A DNA stretch of 64,000 bases from positions 90,926 to 154,925 of the forward strand of contig MU404154.1 of the NCBI GenBank assembly GCA_022695795.1, in the 5' to 3' direction. Each line of letters starts with the position of its first letter. Position 1 is the first letter of the stretch. The DNA is from Biscogniauxia marginata. Lineage: Eukaryota; Ascomycota; Sordariomycetes; Xylariales; Xylariaceae. Below, piece by piece: positions 1-11,445 of the stretch. A program made the position numbers and the translations under genes. The notes under the pieces were generated by a model. It saw nothing but the letters and a program-made list of their open reading frames with translations. It ran no database searches and had not been told where the DNA came from.

Positions 1-804
1 AGCAACGTCGGTTCCATGCAGCACATAACTATGTACTCAGTCCTAGGACTCAATACGTAAGTGCTGCAGTACATATACAGTAATTATCATGTGAGTTTAT
101 TATTTTTTTCTTAATAATATTGCAAAGAGAGAGGACACTCGGGCCAACGTACTGGGTGGGTTAGGACTTTCTGAGATCCCATATGCTAGACCTTACATGC
201 GACCGTTCGTTTCAAAAGTGAAAGGGCACGAGTAGTTAATGTGAACAAAATCTTCTGAGACCTTCATGTTCTGGCTGGCTCTATGTAACTAACTAATGTA
301 ACTAATCAGCAGCCTAGCAGGTTCTCATTTTATCTTGCTACTTCGATAGCTAATAAATCATATAGTGAACCCATGCGCGCCTTGGCCGCGGAGCGCGGGC
401 TAGGAAGCTCTTTTCCATCAACGTGGCCCACACTCATAAATTGATCTTAGAGATATTATCATAGAAGGGTGCGTAGATTATCTCAAGTATGCTTTAAACT
501 AGAGGCTTAGCAGTTCTGCATTGAATTGGTCCTTAAACTTACTGTAGATCTGACAAAATGGCAGGCAATGTACTAACCTAGGTACCTCCGATGTGTTATA
601 CAATGTCCTATAGAGCTTCTAGAGATATCTATGACTACTACTACAAGCTGGAGACTTCTTAGTGGTCATCAAGGACTTACACAGTTGAAAAGGAGTTGCA
701 AGGTGAGAAGTTCTAGCTAGTCGCTCGGGTTTTATAAAGTATCGGCGTCGAGAGGTCGGATGGTTGACTTATGTCTTCATTATCTCTACTTTTGACGCAC
801 TTAC
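1..804. other. Intergenic, no gene seen
   Basis: Mixed-composition sequence with many stops in all frames and no splice-joined coding potential that I could recognise. It lies downstream of the DUF3632 gene, so its right end should hold that gene's 3' UTR. Confidence 0.6.
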
Positions 805-1717
805 CTACCCACTCTTCAGCCGATTCTGCGTCCACACCTCCATCAACCTTGCGGCCCGCAGCGCCAGTGCCTTCGCCTCCTCCATGGTAGTCTTACCCGC
901 GAGCTCTCGGAACCGCGCCGTCCAGAAATCCCACCTCTCGCGAACCAGCCCGCTCCTCCCGTGGAACAGGGCGCCGCCCCTCAGGACCCGCTGCTCACTC
1001 GCATCGAGCGCCGGGTCGGGCCGAGCGGCCAGTAGATTCACGAGGACGGGGCCCGCGTAGATGATATGCACGGCTGCGGTCATGAGATCCCGATCAAAGC
1101 CCTTCGTGTTGTCGGTGACAATTTCCTCCTCCAGGGCGGTCCGCAGCATCCATATCGCTGTGGTTTCAGAGTGGGATACGCCCGTGTGGACGAGCCGTGC
1201 CTCGAATGCGTGGAATGATACCCACTGCTGGTTTATCTGCGATTGCTCGTCTTCGCTGCTCGACGTTCGTGGGCCGTTGAGGTGCTCCCTGATGGCGGCG
1301 CCGAGGATGGGAAGCCCTGACCAGACGCGATGCTGAGGACATTGTTAGCGGTATGTGTTCGGCGCCCGTCAAACAGACCAGAAGGCGGAGAAAGAGATGA
1401 CTAACATCCCAGACGGTGACCCCAGTGTCGGGTAGCAGTGTCAGCTCTCTTAAGAACGCGACTATCTTATCCTGGCCCGGGTGGTCGTGCGGGAGCTGCT
1501 CGGCGACCTGGATGATATCCTTCCAGAAGTTCCAGAAGAATCCCTCATCCCAGGTCTTCTCGGTGTCGCTTGGGTCAGCTGGTAGTGCCGCAATGGCAGC
1601 GGCTGCTTTGGCGGCGGAGGTGGGGTTGTCTGGCTGCAGGTACTCATTGAGGATGCTGAAGATGTCGTTACGATTCGGGCTCTCCCGTACTTGTCGTAGA
1701 GAAACGTGTTGCGCCAT
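805..1717 (-). CDS. DUF3632 family protein, two exons
   Basis: Function unknown; the family (DUF3632) is common and expanded in filamentous fungi. Exons are 1717-1406 and 1332-805. The 73-nt intron (1405-1333) has a GTTAGT donor, GCTAAC branch point and CAG acceptor. The joined frame gives 279 residues, within the usual family range. Family-like features that I recognise are the Trp-rich stretch WNFWKDIIQVAEQLPHDHPGQDK (about residues 59-81), a central segment with WVSFHAFEARL, then AIWMLRTALEEE and a C-terminal VHIIYAGPVLV stretch. The ATG at 1717 is the first in frame and follows an AT-rich leader. There is no signal peptide or membrane segment, so a soluble protein is likely. Reading through the intron would give a truncated 183-residue product with an unrelated tail, which is why the spliced model is preferred. 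The family call rests on remembered sequence character, not a search. Confidence 0.85.
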
Positions 1718-2620
1718 GGCTGTAGTAGCAAGTGGTGACTACCAGGGGACTACATGTATCCAAAGGGTGTGTTGTGAATAAAAATGTTAACTTATACCTT
1801 AAGTCTCAGGCGAGTGCATCAGGGACGAGGGGGGGGGGGGGGGGGTGCTAGGCACATGTAGCTATGTAAATGAATCCCCTAGTTCGGATGATACGTCATT
1901 AGTGCAACCAATTGCAGTTTGGAATTGAATCACGGCGATGATTCATGTTCACGCGAGAGAACCATTGGCTCTATAGGAGTAGACAACAATCAAAATGTGG
2001 ACTTGGTACTGATGAGAGCTAACCCGAAAGGGCAGGAGGCAATATGTTCCCGTCAAATAGGGGGCACCTAAGGTATTGCGCAAGAGAGAATCGACTCCGA
2101 ATCGCCTTAGATCTATAGATCTAGTATCTCTTCAGTCAGTCTGGTGCTGTTCATGAAAGGGGTGTGGGGGGGGGGTTACCTGTCTTCTTATGCAGCATAG
2201 CTCGTGTTCCCTGATGACTACATTGGTAGAGCGCGAGCTCTGGTGTACTCATACGCGATAAATACTTATTAAATGCTATGCGAGAAACCAACTAGTAACT
2301 GCTGAGATGAAATAGAGTGCTGAAAAATAGACTTCCATGTTTGTGGTTCGAAGATAAAATTAGCAACTCATTAAAGATGACATTGTAGAGAGTTAACTTG
2401 TTTAAGCTTTTGCGAAATTCTTAATGCCAATGTGTGCCGATAGTCCCAGCCATGCAATAGATGATCTCGAAAGAACTATAATTATCCCGGTACTCTCCGT
2501 TGATTCGAACACTGTTGACGTTAGTCAATACTAGTTGTTTTCAGGGTCAGTAATGTGTACTTACAAACCGTACGGTAGTCGAGCGTCTATAGGTCTCAGT
2601 TGGTGGTTCATTATTAACTG
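1718..2620. other. Intergenic with G homopolymers
   Basis: No coding potential seen. The stretch contains a run of 17 G at 1829-1845 and 10 G at 2166-2175. The left end is the promoter side of the DUF3632 gene. Confidence 0.6.
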
Positions 2621-3018
2621 TCAATTCCCGTTAGGTGCTGCGCCTCGGGTTGCAGCAGATAGAATTGCGGCCATCCGTTCCCGCGATTGATCCTCTGTAA
2701 GGGGCGTCCGGAATTGTTGAATAGGTCTCAGAATGCGGTCTTCGGCGTGGCTCTGCGGATTCAGGAACCGTTGCAGATTATACCCCGTATCAGTGGGAAC
2801 ATTGATCATAGGCCTTTGAACCTCCGGTGTGGCGCTGTCTTGGCTATCAAGAATGGATGTAGTCAGTCATTGAAGTTATAGCAAACCCCTTATTTGGGTA
2901 GCTCCAGCTCCAAGAACTTTCCATGGTATAAAGGAAAACCAGAACCTTACGCTATAAGCACCTACTTCAAGTACTGTACAGCGCCTGCCGACTCGTTACT
3001 CTGGACCTTGCTAGCCAT
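2621..3018 (-). CDS. Possible small spliced gene or remnant
   Basis: An open frame from 2809 to 2621 encodes a protein-like C-terminus (residues MINVPTDTGYNLQRF and then a Gln/Arg-rich helix-like tail ending in a TAA). The frame continues upstream to an acceptor-like TTGATAG at about 2846-2852 with a CTGAC-type branch point before it. An ATG at 3018 begins a short frame (MASKVQSNESAGAVQYL) that runs into a GTAGGT donor. One parsing with two introns of about 48 nt each joins all pieces without a stop and would give roughly 100 residues. I do not recognise the product. The alternatives are a decayed gene fragment or chance. There is no family or neighbour support; the first intron has only a weak branch point. 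Confidence 0.28.
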
Positions 3019-4696
3019 GTTTTATTTGGTAATGGTCTGTGTAGGTTGGGTGGGCCAACCGCGGTTAACCAGCGATGGTCACTCGGCTGCATCCGCTAAC
3101 AAGGGGGGTATGTGGGAGGGGACCCTGAATTGGTGGGGTGGCACACGGAGCTGAAAGCGCTCGGGATACTATTCGCGGGTATAATAGAACGGTATTGTAT
3201 AGAGGATACAGCAACATGAAATGATCGGATGGAGTTGACTCAAGATCTTGCTGGTCGTCTTGAGGATGATGGTTCCAAGCCTTCAAGTGATTCGGAGGGC
3301 TCAAGCCGGATTTATGTACAGCAGCCGGCGTTGGGATCGCGTGCTCTCGTCCGCCCTTCTCAAGCTTGAATGCGTCTTCTAGATCTTACTCCCTACGGGC
3401 TGCGGCTCGAAGTTAGGCTGATCTTGAACGTGATAATCTTTTCTGACGTAACTCGGTCCCAATGTAAGTGATGTCATGGGAGATTCTTGCAATAACGCAT
3501 TGCGCCTTGGGACAATAGAGCCAACTCAACGCCGAACCAGCGGCTGATGTGTATGGTGGAGGGCTAGGGCTGACAGACCCTGAAGGCTACTATGTAAGGG
3601 TCCAGACTCAGACGTTTACTCGCGACGCTGATCTTCTACTAGTTGGAGGAACTGAGCGGCACCGAAACCCGACCGACGCAACTATGAGCTGATTGTCGGT
3701 CGAGATTTCTGCGAGAGAGGACAGGATTCTGAAGAATCCGATCGGGCAAAATTGGAATACTCCCCAACACCAACAGCTAACCTAGTGATCTTCAAGTAGA
3801 CTCCACGTTTCCTCCTCGTGACCGCAATTATTGGACGATCACCACATCGTAACTGGCTTCTCTAGACCTCCGGATAGATAAAATATAGTCCGATAACGCT
3901 TCTCTCATGAGGCTATCGAAATAATACGACCATGGAATCTCCCAAGGTGGCAACAACATCTCACTGCCTTTTCAAAACCGCACCCCTCGCGATACGATAG
4001 CTTCGTGCAAGATGCCGCCTATACTCACCGAACACTTATGACGCTTGCTTCTCGGCGCAACGTCACGATGCATAATATTTTCCATCGAAGAAGCAGTGAC
4101 GTGGATGTTAAGTTCAGTTCATAATATCATTAGTTAGAACGTACAGAAAAAGCTCAGGCCTAGACCGCGATTCAATATCAGAAATTGACAGTTTTATGTA
4201 TAGGTAGTACGTGTTTACGGCAGAGTCTCCGCGCATACATATCTGTAATACAGATACCGCAATACGTTCATCAGTGCTAGCCCCGGGAAAAGGTTGCTTC
4301 AAAGATTTGGTTAAACCTGGATACGTCATCAACGCCAAGTGTAGGGGCTCACTTAGCCCTCGAGGTTAATAGCATATAGTAACGGGCGCGGATTAGCAAC
4401 CCTGAACCCCTGAAGTTCAGAAAGCACATGGTAGAGTACCGAGATCCTGATCTAATTTTGATGGGGAAAATTCAAAATCCCAACCAGGTAACATGGGCAT
4501 CTTCCCCCCCCGCAAAAGAAGAATCTTCGATGCATATGTCGCATAGGGAAGGCAAGCAATAAGGGATCAGTGACGAATCCGTATTTCCGGTCTTGGCCTT
4601 GAATCAACGTATCAAGAATCAATTGGTGGGAGTCCGGTGATCTTCTGAACCCATCGCATCCAAGATTCTCGAAAGCCAATATAAATAAAAGGAACA

Positions 4697-4727
<31 letters not shown>

Positions 4728-5294
4728 CCCAAAAAAAACCGCATACATTAGACAATTCGGGTAGATCACGCCACGTTAGTATATTGGATGCCTCCCAAGA
4801 TCTGGTTCGCCTTGGTCGCCGAGCTAGAAAGCCACGGGGGGATTGGGGTTCCTTTCCTACCGGCCAACAAGCACATGGCCTATCAGGGAGGGGGCAGATG
4901 TCGATTAGTCGGTCCAGAACTTTCCTAGCTACGCTCCTGGCGGGATCAACACCATTTTCTGTATTTATTCTACTCGATAGGAAAATCAACAAGTATGATA
5001 TGATGTCACAGGCGCCTCCACAGCAAAACTACGAAAAGGATATCTCTGAATCCTAGGCACCGCTTTTCCAAAAGACGAAGATCCGGCACTAACAAGTGTT
5101 GAAGTTGGATTGGGTTGAGTTGAGACTTTTTGTTCAATTTGATATTATTATGTCTATGTACATACAACCTTGTCCTCCACGACCCCTTTCGGGCTCGCCC
5201 CTACCTTGTTAAATGATTATGCATTCTGTGACATTACGAAAACACCCCGTTTTGAATCATTGGCTTGGTCCAGTATTCTACGGTATTTGGAAGA
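3019..5294. other. Intergenic, low-complexity tract inside
   Basis: No gene recognised on either strand. The open frames present are short, use non-ATG starts or run through homopolymers. The notable content is an alternating C/A homopolymer tract at 4697-4740 (18 C, 10 A, 6 C, 8 A, 2 C). Confidence 0.55.
4697..4740. repeat. Compound poly-C/poly-A tract
   Basis: Read directly: C18 (4697-4714), A10 (4715-4724), C6 (4725-4730), A8 (4731-4738), CC. The opposite strand is G/T homopolymer. Such tracts are prone to slippage, so the run lengths may be inexact in the assembly. Confidence 0.9.
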
Positions 5295-6678
5295 TCATAG
5301 TGTCCCAAACGTCCAAGAGCTCTCCCAGGTGTACGTCTCACCAGGTCTGCCTATCTGTGCGTCGACACGTCCCCATTCAGGACTGTAGGCAGGGCGTCAG
5401 TTTTCTTTTGCTGATCTACACAGGCTAAAACGACTTACTGGTTGATCCCGTCGACGTAATCCTGGGCCTCAATCGCGACACATGAGCTCCTTACCACCTT
5501 TTTATTCTCGTCCGTGCCCTGTGTGCTCTTCAAGTCGGCTGATCCATCCATCCAGTTGCATGAGTAAACGACGACACCGGGCTGGTTAGTCTGGAGATCG
5601 GCCTTGATACCCGAGAAGGCACTTCCGAGAGATAGGACGACCGCATCCTCAGGTGCGTCGTCGATGAGGAAGTAACCGTTGTACCCCTCGCATTCGCCGC
5701 CCCCGCCGCAGTTGCCCGGAAATTTCGGGTCATTTTGGCTGTGACCGAGAAATAGATTCGGACTACTCGCGAAATCGTTGATGCTGTTAGCCTCCGCTGT
5801 CGCGATCTCGCCAGTCGGCAAGGCTCCGTCGTCGGCGACCAGATACCTCTTCGAGTACGGCATGTATAGCGTGTGGTTCCAGATCTTAACCGTCTCGGTA
5901 TTCTTATAGGCGTCGAGGTTGAAGTATGTGTGTTGCGTAAGCATCAGAGCTGATTTTTTTCAAGCGCGGGTCAGTATGACAATAGCATATTAACGTTGAT
6001 GGTCAGACGAACGAGTCTTATATTCCAGGGATGCTGCCTCCATTTTTATCTTCCACGTGCTATTGCTAACACTGTATGTGACGTTTGCCTCGACGAACCC
6101 AAGCATCCCCAATGACGAGTTGGAAGTGTCTTGGATCGCGAAGGTGATGGAATCCTCAGTTGTGCCTGATACATTCCACGTTCTATATGACCAGTTATTT
6201 GTACCCGAATGGAGGGTGTTAGCGCCATCGTTTAGTTCCGTGGTGTAAGTCTTATTGTCGATAGTATATTTGCCGTGTCCGATGCGATTCACGTAACGCC
6301 CCGGTATGCTATTATATACAGGATGGCCAGGATCCTCAGCTAGAAGAAAAATGTTAGTCGCCAGAGAGTTTTCATCTGCTAGAGGAAGTGGAAGTGTTGG
6401 TACGATAATAGTCGATGTTGTCATATCCAAGAACAACATCAACCTCTTCCCCGTTCTTGTCTTTGACAAAGAGATTGGTAAGCGTAGCTCCGTAAGGGAT
6501 AAACTGTTTTAAATCAGCTCTTTCGTAATCCTTCAATGCATACCATTGATAGGCTACTCACTTGTGCTCTGATTCCCAGCGATTCTATAGTGTACTTTCC
6601 ATCTTCACACCCACATAGTGATCGAGCAGTAACATAGCCCACTGCCGCCAAGAGCTGTTGTGCTGTATTCCACCTCAT
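5295..6678 (-). CDS. Aldose 1-epimerase (galactose mutarotase-like), five exons
   Basis: Interconverts alpha and beta anomers of aldoses such as galactose and glucose. Exons are 6678-6562, 6503-6404, 6339-5995, 5949-5439 and 5382-5295; introns of 45-64 nt have GT...AG ends and CTGAC/CTAAC branch points. The joined protein is 386 residues, the usual size for fungal members. Motifs: GRYVNRIGHGKY (about 86-97) at the substrate-binding Arg region, LHSG with His116, LTQHTYFNL with the likely catalytic His194, and CVAIEAQ with the likely catalytic base Glu348, followed by INHPEWGR. The N-terminus (first ~22 residues) is mildly hydrophobic and may be a signal peptide; many NxS/T sites in the body fit a secreted or lumenal protein. 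All catalytic residues are present, so it is probably active. Its neighbours give no pathway context. Confidence 0.93.
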
Positions 6679-7497
6679 TTCAGCTGATAAATGGGTTTGA
6701 TGATATTATAAGAGATTAGATAGCAAGCTCTAGGTAATTTATTAGCTTGGGACAGCAACAGCTTCGGAAGGAGGGCGATCATGCCTTATTACTGTAATCC
6801 TTATACAATACCACGTGCGACCCCCTCCTTTCGCCTCATCTCATATCCCAGGAAAAGCAAAAGCAAAAGAGCCTGGCTTGATGAATACGGTTGATGGATG
6901 GAATACATCCTAATTTGCAGACCAATGTGAAATGATTCCGTATGAAAGGTAGCGACTTGAGAGGTGTCTGGGGTACATATCTAGGGCTAATACGTAATAG
7001 CGAATAGGCTATTTTGACATATGTCCTAATCCGTAACGGAATCATCAGCCCCTTTCATCTCGGGGTAAAAACAACCTTAAAAGGGTCTACCGCACGGCTC
7101 AGCCATGCTCTTTTCAAATTCCTGTCATGGATATATAGAGTATGAAGCATCTTGGCACACATGTAGCTGAGGGGTAGATACCGAAGACACCACAGCCTCA
7201 AGCTTCACGCCGAATGAGAATGCATCCTGGAAGCTGTATATTTAAGAAAAACCCTCCCTACAGTCAGGCACTTTTTAGAAGTCATCAATGGTCTACATAA
7301 AAGTTTTTTTGGTTAGGTAAGGTGCTTAGAAGCATTATTATAGAGTTCACTTGTTTCTACATAGGAACATTTTATCGCTTCGATTGAGGGCTATGTGAGG
7401 GTGATTATTGACACAAACTAAGATCGAGACTTCCTCAAAAAGCTATCTATATAAAAGAGCATTAACTGCGCGAAACTAAGAGAGTGTAGTGTTAGGA
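6679..7497. other. Intergenic, no gene seen
   Basis: Promoter side of the epimerase gene and 3' side of the 7498-8127 gene. One reverse-strand open frame (6836-7045) is not protein-like. No RNA gene recognised. Confidence 0.55.
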
Positions 7498-8127
7498 TTA
7501 TACTGGATTGTCGTCTTTGAGCCCTGCGTTTTCGTTATGGATCTCGTACAATTCGTCAAGAAGTTCTTGTTCGTACTCTTGAAAGAATGTGAGACCGTCT
7601 GTCGTTATCCTCTCCCTAGCTATTTCTCTCCGAACAAAACAGCCACGTATCGCCCCTGGATCGACCGTGTTGAAACTTGAAAGTACCCTAATATTCTCCT
7701 GCCATTCCTCTTCGATATCCGCCAGACTCTTAGCCAATGCTTCAGCCTCTTTTATTATGTCCTTCTGCCTGGGTTCGTATTGCTGGTGGTCAGTATGGAA
7801 TGGGCCTTTTTTTAATGCCTGTAACTTGATGTTCGCTTGGGTTCCGATTATTTGTCGGTTGACCCGGTTGATCAGACTATCAGGTAAAGCTTTGTCATGC
7901 CGCCACTTGTTCCTTTTAGCCGTCCATTCAGCGTGTAGCCTATCAAGAATCTCTTTGCATCTTGGACAGTTTTGAATACCGTTGTTAGTAAGCCCGTAAG
8001 AATCGGGTGGGTCACACATTGGCTCATGATGAAGGCGACGAGGAGCGCCACAGTATTCGTGTTTAATAGGCGTTCCTTCAGGGTCTATGTGTCCACAGCT
8101 AAATCCCCGGTAATTGTACCTACACAT
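7498..8127 (-). CDS. Uncharacterised Cys/His-rich protein
   Basis: Single-exon frame of 209 residues starting at an ATG (8127) and ending in TAA. The N-terminal 60 residues hold Cys at about 2, 11, 26, 38, 54 and 57 with interspersed His, finishing in a CPRC knuckle. This arrangement resembles a metal-binding (zinc) fold seen at the start of many unnamed fungal proteins. The remainder is charged and helix-rich (EAEALAKSLADIEEEWQENI and an EYEQELLDELYEI segment), likely coiled. No signal peptide or membrane span. I do not recognise a named family. Local base composition is more AT-rich than the housekeeping genes, and both flanks are AT-rich spacers, so it may be lineage-restricted. The length and consistent protein-like composition argue for a real gene. 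Confidence 0.7.
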   Translation of the reverse strand: MCRYNYRGFSCGHIDPEGTPIKHEYCGAPRRLHHEPMCDPPDSYGLTNNGIQNCPRCKEILDRLHAEWTAKRNKWRHDKALPDSLINRVNRQIIGTQANIKLQALKKGPFHTDHQQYEPRQKDIIKEAEALAKSLADIEEEWQENIRVLSSFNTVDPGAIRGCFVRREIARERITTDGLTFFQEYEQELLDELYEIHNENAGLKDDNPV

Positions 8128-9207
8128 ATTTGCCTGCGGGTAAGGTTTTGTAGGTGATCAAATCCAAGTGATAGCGAAATAGCTTCTGTGAAGATGCAAT
8201 TAGTCCAATCCATCGCCTACGAATTATTCAAGTCGATAGTAAGTATATATATCCAAGGGAGTATTTCGTACATATATCCTATTGTTAAATTGTTTAACAA
8301 ACAATAAGTGTTCTAACACACAACAACGAAGATTATTATCTGTTAACAAAGAAGTTGTTCTTTTTAAAATGCCAGCCCTTATGATTTCCTCAACCCCGTT
8401 CCTAATCCTATCCCGTCCCTTATCTTATATTATTTTCCCCTTCTTTCCAAATTCCGTTCTTAAGTAATTCATACTACTTTGAGTATAAATGTGTAACAAG
8501 AGACATGAGAATCTAGTTAATATTAAGCTTAATAAATTGTATGTTAAATCTCAACGTTCACAAAGATTATATCCTTCCCTGCTTCGGTAATCCACGTACG
8601 ACGCATATGGAAATTGGATTTAGTCATTGGTTAGAGCAATATAGGTATAACCACAGACTTGGACTAGCTCTAACTAATTTTCTAGTTCTTTAGAAGAAAC
8701 TATTTTTTAGTAAGAATATTAGCCTTGTAAACAATCATTTATCAAGGCTTTTCCTGTTCATGACTTTTGAAGTCACACTGAACGCTCTAGAAAGTTTATT
8801 TATTTATTTATCGTTTATGATTCATACTCACACTAATGTATTGTAACTGTCTTCAGATATTGGTCTATAATGTAGTCTTTACCACACAAAAAGAATAGCC
8901 AGTCGGTAAAAAATATCACCCGTCTTACTAATGGACAGCGTTCGTCAATTCAACTGAGCATCGTCAAACCTCGTCTAGCTTGTAATATTGTAATGTTACC
9001 ACTTGTATTCCTATATTATTGGGAAATACGTAAAAAATATCTGTGATATCTCTCAGGAACGCTGTTCCCCCGATTGGGTGTCGCTGGGGGTCTTCTCAAG
9101 AGTCATTGCCACCTCAATTGAACTGCTTTCCGAACACTGATCATACCTTGTATAAAGCTTATGATATCGTTTCAAGTGCTACTATAGTGAATCTAGGTGT
9201 CACGATT
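8128..9207. other. AT-rich intergenic
   Basis: Moderately AT-rich spacer with no recognisable gene. Small open frames (for example 8282-8467) lack protein character. Confidence 0.55.
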
Positions 9208-9350
9208 GTTGAAATACGGGGCTATGCCCCTGTACGACCCTTAGTCTCCTGTGTATATATAGATGGGCGTAGCCCATCTACCTCAGATAGACTCACCTTG
9301 GACTAATACACTTGATCCAATCTCATATCATCGTCCCATCTCAATAACGA
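9208..9350 (+). repeat. Two-hairpin dispersed repeat, copy 1
   Basis: About 140 bp shared with 40409-40535 (+) and 44604-44748 (-). It contains two GC-rich hairpins with 3-nt loops: GGGGC-TAT-GCCCC (9218-9230) and AGATGGGC-GTA-GCCCATCT (9261-9279), separated by a stretch with TCTCCTGTGTATATA. After the second hairpin a conserved tail (ACTCACCTTGGACTAATACA, then CTTGATCC and TCTCATATC) follows. It has no coding capacity and I do not recognise it as a known element. Confidence 0.85.
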
Positions 9351-11445
9351 TACAGGCCTACTTTTTGGATGAGTGATAACATCGTTGTTGCGAGAGGAGA
9401 TAGGACTTAAGGTACATATATAGACGGCCCCTTTTTACTTAAATAACCTCATTGTCTTCCGAACACCCTTGCATATCGTGTTGCACCATTGCAAGCGCGC
9501 GAGGCTCTCATAACACTAGGGAATAGTGAATATTTATATAAGAATAGCTCTCGAGGAAACGCCATGAACTCGCCAATATTCAATGAACACCTTGGTAACT
9601 CTCATTGCTACATCGGTCACGTCTTCTCATGACGGGTTTCTCAGCCAAGGTGTTGACAAGATTCCTTCTGCCAAAGTCGCATATTCCCTGCAGTCTGAAG
9701 CAGGCCCCGGGGCAAATGAGCGTCACGTTATCCTCTGCCGCCATGAAAACCCCCTTTTTAATTATCGAGTGCCTGCTGTAGAAAGCTTCAAATGGCACAA
9801 CTGAGGTTAGAAAAAGGAGTCTTCTTCTCGAATGATCCATTTCTGCAAGAACAAGATCTTCTGAATGCCAAAGCTGCCTTAATCACGAGGAGAATGAATC
9901 TCAATAAGAGGCAGACCTTATTAGTCGCCTCCTCTAGCCCCGCGGCACGCCAGAATCCACAAGGGACTTATATGAATACTAGACTCTCTTCCAGATTGGA
10001 TACCGCGAGCGATTTCTCACCAACGCCCACGATAAATTAATGGCGGTCCATCGTGTTTCTCAGGAGATGGCGGTCGCCACGGGACACCAGTATATCGAAT
10101 TCGCTAAGATGTAGCGCCAAAACCTCCACGACAAGTTCTTTTAGTATCAGCTCTTTAACAAAAATCTTAAGTTGACTATTGTCCGAGCACCGGGCTAGTC
10201 CTAGGCTCCTGTGGACCAACAGATATACGTTTGTAACCGGCTCCTTGGGCGTCAGGAGAGGTCTATACCGCGACCTCTCGCAGTCCAATTCCTGCAGCAT
10301 CCGTTTGAGGTGCTTGGGGTGGAAGCGGCCGTTGCCAAACCTGACTCGCAAATACGTGAACAGTTAGAAATGAGGACACTGGTGAACGGAATTTCCGTGA
10401 TCAAAGAGATGGATAACCGAGGCCGCTGAAACTTTTTCTGGTACGATTTGTATTTAGCCCTTGACTATTCAAACTGGAGTACAAAATCCGGAGCCGTGAC
10501 TTTTGCCCATGGGAAGTTAGATACAGATGATGACTGGTATAACTCGATGGCAGATGAGGGCAATTGGATATATTTACACATCACAAGTGTTGGTCGCGCT
10601 ACTAGCTTCATCCTAGAGCGACATGCCGAAATGACCAGCTCGCCGGTCCCCACGCGTAGGCTGTGGTGGAGGAGGATTGGCATTAGCAACACTTTTCGCA
10701 GATGAGACTTGGGAGATAAGCGATGTACGGGACAATATTGTCATTGTTTGACTTAATAGATACATTCTCCACTCTTTCTACTGAAAGATGCTCGTGACTG
10801 TGGCTTACGGGATCGTTTCTTGTATGGGCGATGCATCATTATGATGAGGTGTTCTAGGACGGAGGCCGGTTCTATAAGTGGAGTGAATATGGGAAGAATC
10901 ACTGAATAAAGTAATTCAACTCGATAGGAATATCTTCAAATGACAGTTTAAAATAGTCACGTATGTTTCTACAAGTGGTCTATGGTTTTTTACCAGCTTC
11001 CTAAAGGAATGGTACCACATAAAACTTCAGTCTTCATCCCGCGGGCTTATTACTTCTAGCAGAGCGGTTAAAAAGGATATCCTACTATTTGTAAAGGCTT
11101 AAATAGATGCGTATAAAATTGTAAATCCCCCGGTTTCATCGATCTCCTCCCACTAAAAGGGAGATCGAGGACGACGAGGATGGTTTTGGTCGGGTGTTAA
11201 CCACTTAATCAGCTTGAGACTACGGAACCACTGCTGAAACCAATCCCAATTCAAATTCTTAGAGGCCTAGATCGACGGCGTCGTATTCATGTCCCTCTAG
11301 TGTATAGAACAGGTGGTGAGACAGTTTGGCCGCGGATTGAACGCCTCGGCTCAAGCTAATACAAAAACCTTCAACAAACCACTGCCAAACCTAGGCACAT
11401 TACAGTATAATACAAAATCCCAGACTCATGTATCTTTCCCAAGGC
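9351..11445. other. Intergenic, uncertain open frames only
   Basis: Several short overlapping frames occur (9583-9804, 9792-10040, 10211-10429, 10448-10705 on +; 10037-10351 on -). The + frame around 10448-10705 reads fairly protein-like (LDYSNWSTKSGAVTFAHGKLDTDD) but has no ATG start and no family that I recognise; a decayed gene is possible. The right end is the 3' side of EME1. Confidence 0.5.

Noticed and set aside
9208..9350. Mitochondrial-type double-hairpin element or CRISPR repeat
   Set aside because: Hairpins superficially resemble fungal mitochondrial double hairpins, but the flanks are nuclear and spacing and copies are dispersed, not arrayed.
10037..10705. Overlapping open frames on both strands near 10.0-10.7 kb
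   Set aside because: No ATG-led, family-like product; the + frames start at non-ATG codons and do not join by clear introns. Kept only as a remark in the spacer entry.
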